Part shown: positions 59,423 to 64,000 of the stretch, one piece after another
How the letters are laid out: each line of letters opens with the position of its first letter
Position numbering within the stretch: position 1 is the stretch's first letter
Assembly (NCBI RefSeq): GCF_022229005.1
Contig: NZ_JAKKFD010000022.1
Location: forward strand, 62,001-126,000
DNA: 64,000 nt
DNA from: Micromonospora trifolii
GTDB lineage: Bacteria > Actinomycetota > Actinomycetes > Mycobacteriales > Micromonosporaceae
Direction of reading: 5' to 3'
Made by a program: the position numbers and the translations under genes
The notes under the pieces: model-generated
The model's input: the letters and a program-made list of their open reading frames with translations, nothing else
The model's database searches: none
What the model was told of the DNA's origin: nothing

Positions 59423-59442
59423 CGGGCTGGTGGAACAGCCCG
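59423..59442 (+). terminator. short hairpin after the nuclease gene
   Basis: CGGGCTG pairs perfectly with CAGCCCG over 7 bp with a 6-base loop, 31 bases after the nuclease stop. It is a modest terminator candidate. Confidence 0.4.
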
Positions 59443-59602
59443 TGATCGAAGCGTACGAGAAGGCCGGCCCGACCCATGGCAGACGAATAAGCTGGTCCAA
59501 CGGTTGACCTGGTGCCCGGAGGGGCTGCGCGGCACACCCCAGCTGCGAATACGAACAACGGTGGGCTCGCAGCCAGATCTCCGCCGTAGGTACTGTGCGG
59601 AA

Positions 59603-60163
59603 GTGACAAGGAGCGAGCGGATCGCGGACCAGTTGGACCGGCACTGGCACAAGAACCTGCGGCCGCGGTTGCACGGTCTTGCCGATGAGGAGTACTTCTG
59701 GGAGCCGGTGCGCGGCTGCTGGAGCATCCGCCCACGTGGCACGTCGGCCGCACCGATGTCGGCAGGTTCAGGGGAATGGACGATGGACTGCGGGTCTCAT
59801 GACCCGGAGCCGGCGCCGGTGACGACGATTGCCTGGCGGCTGGCGCACATCATCGTCTCCTGCCTGGGCTATCGGGTTGGATGGCACTTCGGCGGCCAGG
59901 ACGTCGACGACCAGACGTTCGCCTACGCGGGGACCGCTGACGAGGCGCTGAAACAGCTCGATGAGATGTATGGACGATGGAACGCCGGGGTCCGCGAGCT
60001 CTCGGACGCCGACCTGGAGAATCCGCCCACTGCGGGTCCCGAGCGGTTTCCCATGGAGGGCATCGTCCTGCACGTCAACAGGGAGTTGATCCATCACGGT
60101 GCCGAGATTTCCCTGCTGCGCGACCTCTACCGCTGGCAGGACGGGGCCGTACCGCACCTTTGA
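59603..60163 (+). CDS. DinB family protein
   Basis: This 186-residue protein fits the DinB-like four-helix bundle, with the AWRLAHIIVSCLGYR helix and the ELIHHGAEISLLRDLYR end that carry metal-ligand His residues. DinB proteins bind a divalent metal and often take part in thiol-dependent or stress reactions; the exact reaction is unknown. The GTG at 59603 fits the frame; the longer frame to 59363 runs into the nuclease gene. It lies between the nuclease and the large STAND protein, but with its own gap of 211 bases. Confidence 0.78.
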   Translation: MTRSERIADQLDRHWHKNLRPRLHGLADEEYFWEPVRGCWSIRPRGTSAAPMSAGSGEWTMDCGSHDPEPAPVTTIAWRLAHIIVSCLGYRVGWHFGGQDVDDQTFAYAGTADEALKQLDEMYGRWNAGVRELSDADLENPPTAGPERFPMEGIVLHVNRELIHHGAEISLLRDLYRWQDGAVPHL

Positions 60164-60391
60164 GTTTCTGGTGAGCCGGCGGTCGAGCACCTGCCATCTC
60201 TGATGGAAGCTGGTGGACCGCCCATGGGCCTAACGATCAGCCGACCCTTCGGGAGCCCTGGCACCCACGACAGCGACACGGCAACGCTCACCTACCGTCC
60301 GCCCGGGACAGGAACGATCTCTTCGCCCTCATCTCGGCGGACAGCTAAGGACGCCTGTCCTGCACTGGCCGGGGGGCGTGCCCACTGCGCG

Positions 60392-63300
60392 TCATCGCAA
60401 TCTCGAATCCCGGGCCGCCACGTCCACCACGATCACGGTAGCGCTTCGCGTCCGTCCTTCTGATGAGGGGATCAGCATGCCTGCCGCCTGGTCGGGACGG
60501 CCCTTCTTCAAGAGGGCACTCCAGACGTCGGTGCGGGAGCAGGTTCCCCAGACACCACTGCTACAGATGAGGTAGCGATCTCCAGCCGACACCTCGTGCA
60601 CCGAACATGCCGCCTCGATCGGCTGACCATTCAACACGCGGGACGGAACCCACCGATTGTCGTTCGCATAGACGAACTCGGGGCTGATCCGACGATCGTC
60701 GACGAGTCGTTGTGCCTCGGTCTCGTCCCTAGTGAGCTGGGTAAGTTGGCCGCCTCGGAGGCGATACACCCGGACATCGCCCACATGAACCACGCCGACC
60801 TTGTTGGCTGAGAAGAGCAGGGCGCCAACGGTGACCGCCGCCCCATTCAGCGCAGCGTCCTTCCGGACCGCTCGCAGCAGCGCGCCGTTGGCTGCCTCGA
60901 TCGCCTCTCGTAAGTGCTGTTTCAGGTCGCGAGGCGCGGCCCGTTCGAGCCCTGCCATCGCATCGACCACGGCACGGCTCGTAATTTCCGCACCCGACAC
61001 GCTGACTCGCCCATCCCCAACCGCGAACATCGTCGCACCGGCGTACCAGGCCGGGGCCTCCTCCGTCGCGGGGCCGGCGCCGCTCCGCCCGGCGCTGACG
61101 ATGGTGAACGACGAGTCCACCTGCGGCCCCACCGCCTTGGGGATCCGGGTCGAGGTCGGGCCGAGGCCCCAGCGCAGCGACTCGTCCAGCAGGAATATTG
61201 CGTCGTCGACCGTGAACGACGACGCGGGCACGAGGACACCAGTCAGGATGCGATTGGTACTGCCCGTGGGAGGCGTGGGTGCCTCGATACGGAAGGCGAG
61301 CGTCTCATTGCCCATCCTTACCAGCAGGTCACCCTGCTCGGAGGCATGCAGGCCCTGCACCGGGGCGGCCACGTCCATCTCGTCGATAACGGTGCCGTGG
61401 ATGTCCCAAGCGCGTACCGTCCCGTCCGTGTCCCCCGTAAAGAACACGAGCGCTTCGTTGACGAGACCGACCGCGGCGGACATCACCGGCGCATCGTGCC
61501 GGAGGCGAGGGCCCTCGACGCCCCGGTAGTAGATCACTGCTTCCTCCGGCTCGTCTGCCAAGCGCACGATGCGAGCCGGTTCATCATCGACGCTGAAGCA
61601 CTCCGCTAGCTCAGCAACGAAGTCAATGGTGGCGAGGCGGGTGCCGGTGTCGAGGTCCCAGATGCCGCCGGTCCCGGCGTCCCCCACGGCGACCACCGAA
61701 TGCCAACCCGCCATACGGCCAAGGGTAAGCACACGATTCTGGTCGCTGACCGGTACCGGACGATGAGTGTGCTCGCCGGTCAGTGGATGGACGAGAAGAA
61801 TGCCATCGGCACCGGAACTGACGACGACCTTTCTTGCCCCAACGTCGCCGATGCAGAGGCCGGTGACTGCCCCCTCATGCACGCTTGGTTCAAGCCCAAG
61901 CAGGAGGCCAGTCCGCAGGTCGCGCAGGGCGATGCTGCCGTCACCGGTTCCGAGGGCCGCGTATGAGCCACCCTCGTCCACCGCCGTAGCCACGGCGGTG
62001 ACCGTACGGCCCGTCGTGTCCGTGTGTATCCACGCCGGTTGCCAGAAGACGTGGGCACCGGGAACGTCCAGGATCTGCCGCAGATGCTGGGTCTGGTTGC
62101 GGCGAACCGCGGCCAGTGCCAGCGCTTGGCGCCGACGGACGGCGTCGCCCGTCGGCAGGTCCGACACTGTCCGGTAGATCGCGAGCAGCTCCAGCTTCGC
62201 GGCGTCAGTTGGGGACAGCGCCTCCGCCTCGGCCAGCACCACGGTCGGATCGGCGGCCATCAGGTATCCGATGTCCGCCATGAGTTCCGGGAGCCGGTCC
62301 GCCAGTACGGCGTGGGTGGCGGCATGACGGAGCAGGTAAGGCTCAGCGACCTCCCAATGCCAGTCGGCGGAGGCTTCCCCGCCGACCAGTTGGTCGGCCA
62401 GCGCATTGAGCAGGCCGCCCCAGACAGTCCGTACCTCGCACTGTTGTTGAAGATGGTCGGCGAGGCCCTGGTGGAAAAGTCGGTACAGGGTCGCGCCGTC
62501 GACCTCGGCACTGATCCGCAGGTAGAACCGTACGGTGTCCAGCGCGGCGAGGATCTCCTCGGCCTCGGGGGCAGGTTTGTCTGCTATAGCGGCAGCCACG
62601 TGGGCCAGTATTCGGACCGGCATCCCATCGCCCTTGGCGTGGGCCAGCGCCACTAGCACCGGTTGGACCCACGGCCCGGCAGCGCGCGTGCGCAGGTCGA
62701 GATCCAAGAGCTCGGGAAGGGTACGCGGGACGCTCCTGCCGAGCTGCTTCGCCGCGTCCTTATCGCCGATCGGCTCGTCGTAGGTGCTCAGGATGTGGGC
62801 CGCGAACAGACCCGCGACGAGGAATGCGCCCCACTCTCGATTGACGGCGTCGCCGATCAACGCATCCGCGACCTCCCAGGCGATTTGTTGCGCGTGGCCC
62901 ACGTAGTCGCCCTGGTCCCAACGCTGGTCCGTGACGAGGAGGTTGTAGACGTAGCCACGTATGTCGGCGCGGAGTCGCCTCGGCTCGACCTGGTCGAGGT
63001 CCAGCACGAAACCGCTGTCGGAGTTGGCGGCGGCGAAGAGTGAGGCGAACTCCGGCAGGGGGCGCGTTCCAACCAGGATCCGCACGAGGATGCCGTCGGG
63101 ACGGTTCACCCGGCTCAGGGGCAGCAGGAATTCGTCCATGATGGCGAGCTTGTCCGGCGCCTCGTCCAGTCCGTCAATGATCATCAGCGGGGCGTCGGGC
63201 ATCGCAGCGACCGCCGAGACAACCTCGCCGATCGACGGCTGCCGGACGTCCGGGAGAAGTTTGAGCTGTCGCGCCACCGAGGTGACGACCTGGGACAGGG

Positions 63301-64000
63301 AGCGCTCGCGCGCGCTTATCGCAGCCATGTGGTGGTTCGGATACGGAGCCCGCTCAGCATGCTCCCACACCTCCCGGGTGGGCTCCCGCAACTCCGGGTG
63401 CGCCGCACAGACCAGGAGACCGATCAGGGCAGACTTTCCTGCCCCTGGTCCACCCGTGACAACACAGAGCCCGGTGCCGCCCGGGATATCTATCCACGGC
63501 ACGAGAAACCTCAACTCCCGTGACCGGCCGCTGAAGCAGCCGATAAGCCGGTCGGCGGTGAGCACGCCGTATCCGGCCGCCCGGGAGAGGAAGTGAACGG
63601 CGTCCAAGGCCTCGTCGACGTCGTCGAAGAACGGAAGCAGTGCAATGTCCACTCGGTTTCGGACTTGCTGGCGGTGGCCGCTCGCGTACGCCCGGTTCGG
63701 GAAGAATGGAAGCTGCGGTGGCGGAGAGCTGATGTCGACACGGTTGGCGGTGACCCGCTGCCCCAGAGCGCCGGCTCGGCCGGCACGTCGGGTCACCTCA
63801 CGACGGATTTCCCGCGCCATCGTTTCCAGGGGCGCATACGGCACCGACTGGTCGAGGTCGAGCCGGCCATCGGCGAGCTTGAGCAGGACCTCGGCGACGG
63901 CGTCACTGAACCGTCCCTCGAATGCTCGCTGCCGCGGCCCACACGCCGCGATCACCCAAGCACGGGTGCGCTCGTCGCTCTGCCTAGCCTGCCAGTGCAG
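60392..64000 (-). CDS. caspase-like/STAND NTPase/beta-propeller/PP2C-like fusion protein (5' end outside window)
   Basis: The frame is open to the right edge and lacks a start. The first visible part, VIAACGPRQRAFEGRFSDAV, resembles the caspase-family strand and catalytic Cys (codon 63941-63943). Then comes a STAND NTPase with Walker A TGGPGAGKSA and Walker B LMIIDGLDEAP, helical winged-helix-like parts, a beta-propeller (about 61.2-62.1 kb) with WD-like repeats, and a C-terminal PP2C-like domain (about 60.4-61.2 kb). The PP2C part keeps HVGDVRVYRL, but the second metal Asp is replaced (SSGVWG for SDG) and the last motif reads RSATVIVVD instead of DN, so it is probably a pseudophosphatase sensor. 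Such fusions are thought to trigger cell death on ligand sensing. Confidence 0.78.
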   Translation of the reverse strand: MHWQARQSDERTRAWVIAACGPRQRAFEGRFSDAVAEVLLKLADGRLDLDQSVPYAPLETMAREIRREVTRRAGRAGALGQRVTANRVDISSPPPQLPFFPNRAYASGHRQQVRNRVDIALLPFFDDVDEALDAVHFLSRAAGYGVLTADRLIGCFSGRSRELRFLVPWIDIPGGTGLCVVTGGPGAGKSALIGLLVCAAHPELREPTREVWEHAERAPYPNHHMAAISARERSLSQVVTSVARQLKLLPDVRQPSIGEVVSAVAAMPDAPLMIIDGLDEAPDKLAIMDEFLLPLSRVNRPDGILVRILVGTRPLPEFASLFAAANSDSGFVLDLDQVEPRRLRADIRGYVYNLLVTDQRWDQGDYVGHAQQIAWEVADALIGDAVNREWGAFLVAGLFAAHILSTYDEPIGDKDAAKQLGRSVPRTLPELLDLDLRTRAAGPWVQPVLVALAHAKGDGMPVRILAHVAAAIADKPAPEAEEILAALDTVRFYLRISAEVDGATLYRLFHQGLADHLQQQCEVRTVWGGLLNALADQLVGGEASADWHWEVAEPYLLRHAATHAVLADRLPELMADIGYLMAADPTVVLAEAEALSPTDAAKLELLAIYRTVSDLPTGDAVRRRQALALAAVRRNQTQHLRQILDVPGAHVFWQPAWIHTDTTGRTVTAVATAVDEGGSYAALGTGDGSIALRDLRTGLLLGLEPSVHEGAVTGLCIGDVGARKVVVSSGADGILLVHPLTGEHTHRPVPVSDQNRVLTLGRMAGWHSVVAVGDAGTGGIWDLDTGTRLATIDFVAELAECFSVDDEPARIVRLADEPEEAVIYYRGVEGPRLRHDAPVMSAAVGLVNEALVFFTGDTDGTVRAWDIHGTVIDEMDVAAPVQGLHASEQGDLLVRMGNETLAFRIEAPTPPTGSTNRILTGVLVPASSFTVDDAIFLLDESLRWGLGPTSTRIPKAVGPQVDSSFTIVSAGRSGAGPATEEAPAWYAGATMFAVGDGRVSVSGAEITSRAVVDAMAGLERAAPRDLKQHLREAIEAANGALLRAVRKDAALNGAAVTVGALLFSANKVGVVHVGDVRVYRLRGGQLTQLTRDETEAQRLVDDRRISPEFVYANDNRWVPSRVLNGQPIEAACSVHEVSAGDRYLICSSGVWGTCSRTDVWSALLKKGRPDQAAGMLIPSSEGRTRSATVIVVDVAARDSRLR

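Noticed and set aside
1..64000. CRISPR arrays, tRNA or rRNA genes, insertion sequences
   Set aside because: No spaced direct-repeat array, cloverleaf-like tract, rRNA sequence or transposase was recognised; the only tandem repeat is the 23-bp array near 21.6 kb.

Overview
The window is high-GC DNA with frequent GTG starts, SARP regulators, an F420-type luciferase-like oxidoreductase and several gene families typical of filamentous actinomycetes. It most resembles Micromonospora or another Micromonosporaceae; this is an inference from gene content and codon use, because no rRNA or other marker gene is present. I saw no tRNA, rRNA, CRISPR array or insertion sequence.

Layout. Positions 1-6.8 kb hold ordinary chromosomal genes: the start of a SigE-type sigma factor, a DUF6493/SWIM zinc-finger pair, a MalY/PatB aminotransferase and a secreted SMP-30-like protein. 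Positions 7.1-21.4 kb are a class II lanthipeptide cluster with four precursor genes (three mersacidin-like, one of another type), two LanM synthetases, one LanT transporter/protease, a luciferase-like F420/flavin oxidoreductase and two SARP regulators, one of them an AfsR-like SARP-NB-ARC protein without the usual C-terminal repeats. Each precursor is separated from the enzyme gene after it by a strong hairpin. A tandem array of 23-bp repeats lies upstream of the large SARP gene.

Positions 21.7-30 kb look like a conflict or stress module: a CHAT protease-NTPase-TPR protein, divergent from a 53-residue protein and a three-helix membrane protein, then a large membrane M48 metalloprotease with a small partner. 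Positions 30.3-34.6 kb hold a HAD phosphatase and a four-gene unit (XRE regulator, ImmA/IrrE protease, MAB_1171c-type membrane protein, MpaB-type oxygenase).

Positions 34.7-43.4 kb are carbohydrate genes: a LacI regulator divergent from a CUT1 ABC importer (no ATPase gene) ending in a GH3 glycosidase, then a GH15 enzyme. Positions 43.5-56.2 kb are mixed: a secreted jelly-roll protein, a HelD helicase, DUF1152, a TetR regulator whose 18-bp operator recurs twice around the promoter of an EthD/membrane protein/flavoprotein operon, LtrA, and a secreted sugar dehydrogenase behind a CebR-like box. Positions 56.3-64 kb hold an SMI1/KNR4 protein, a PD-(D/E)xK nuclease, a DinB protein and a very large caspase-like/STAND NTPase/beta-propeller/PP2C-like fusion that runs off the right edge; the nuclease and the fusion resemble a defence locus.
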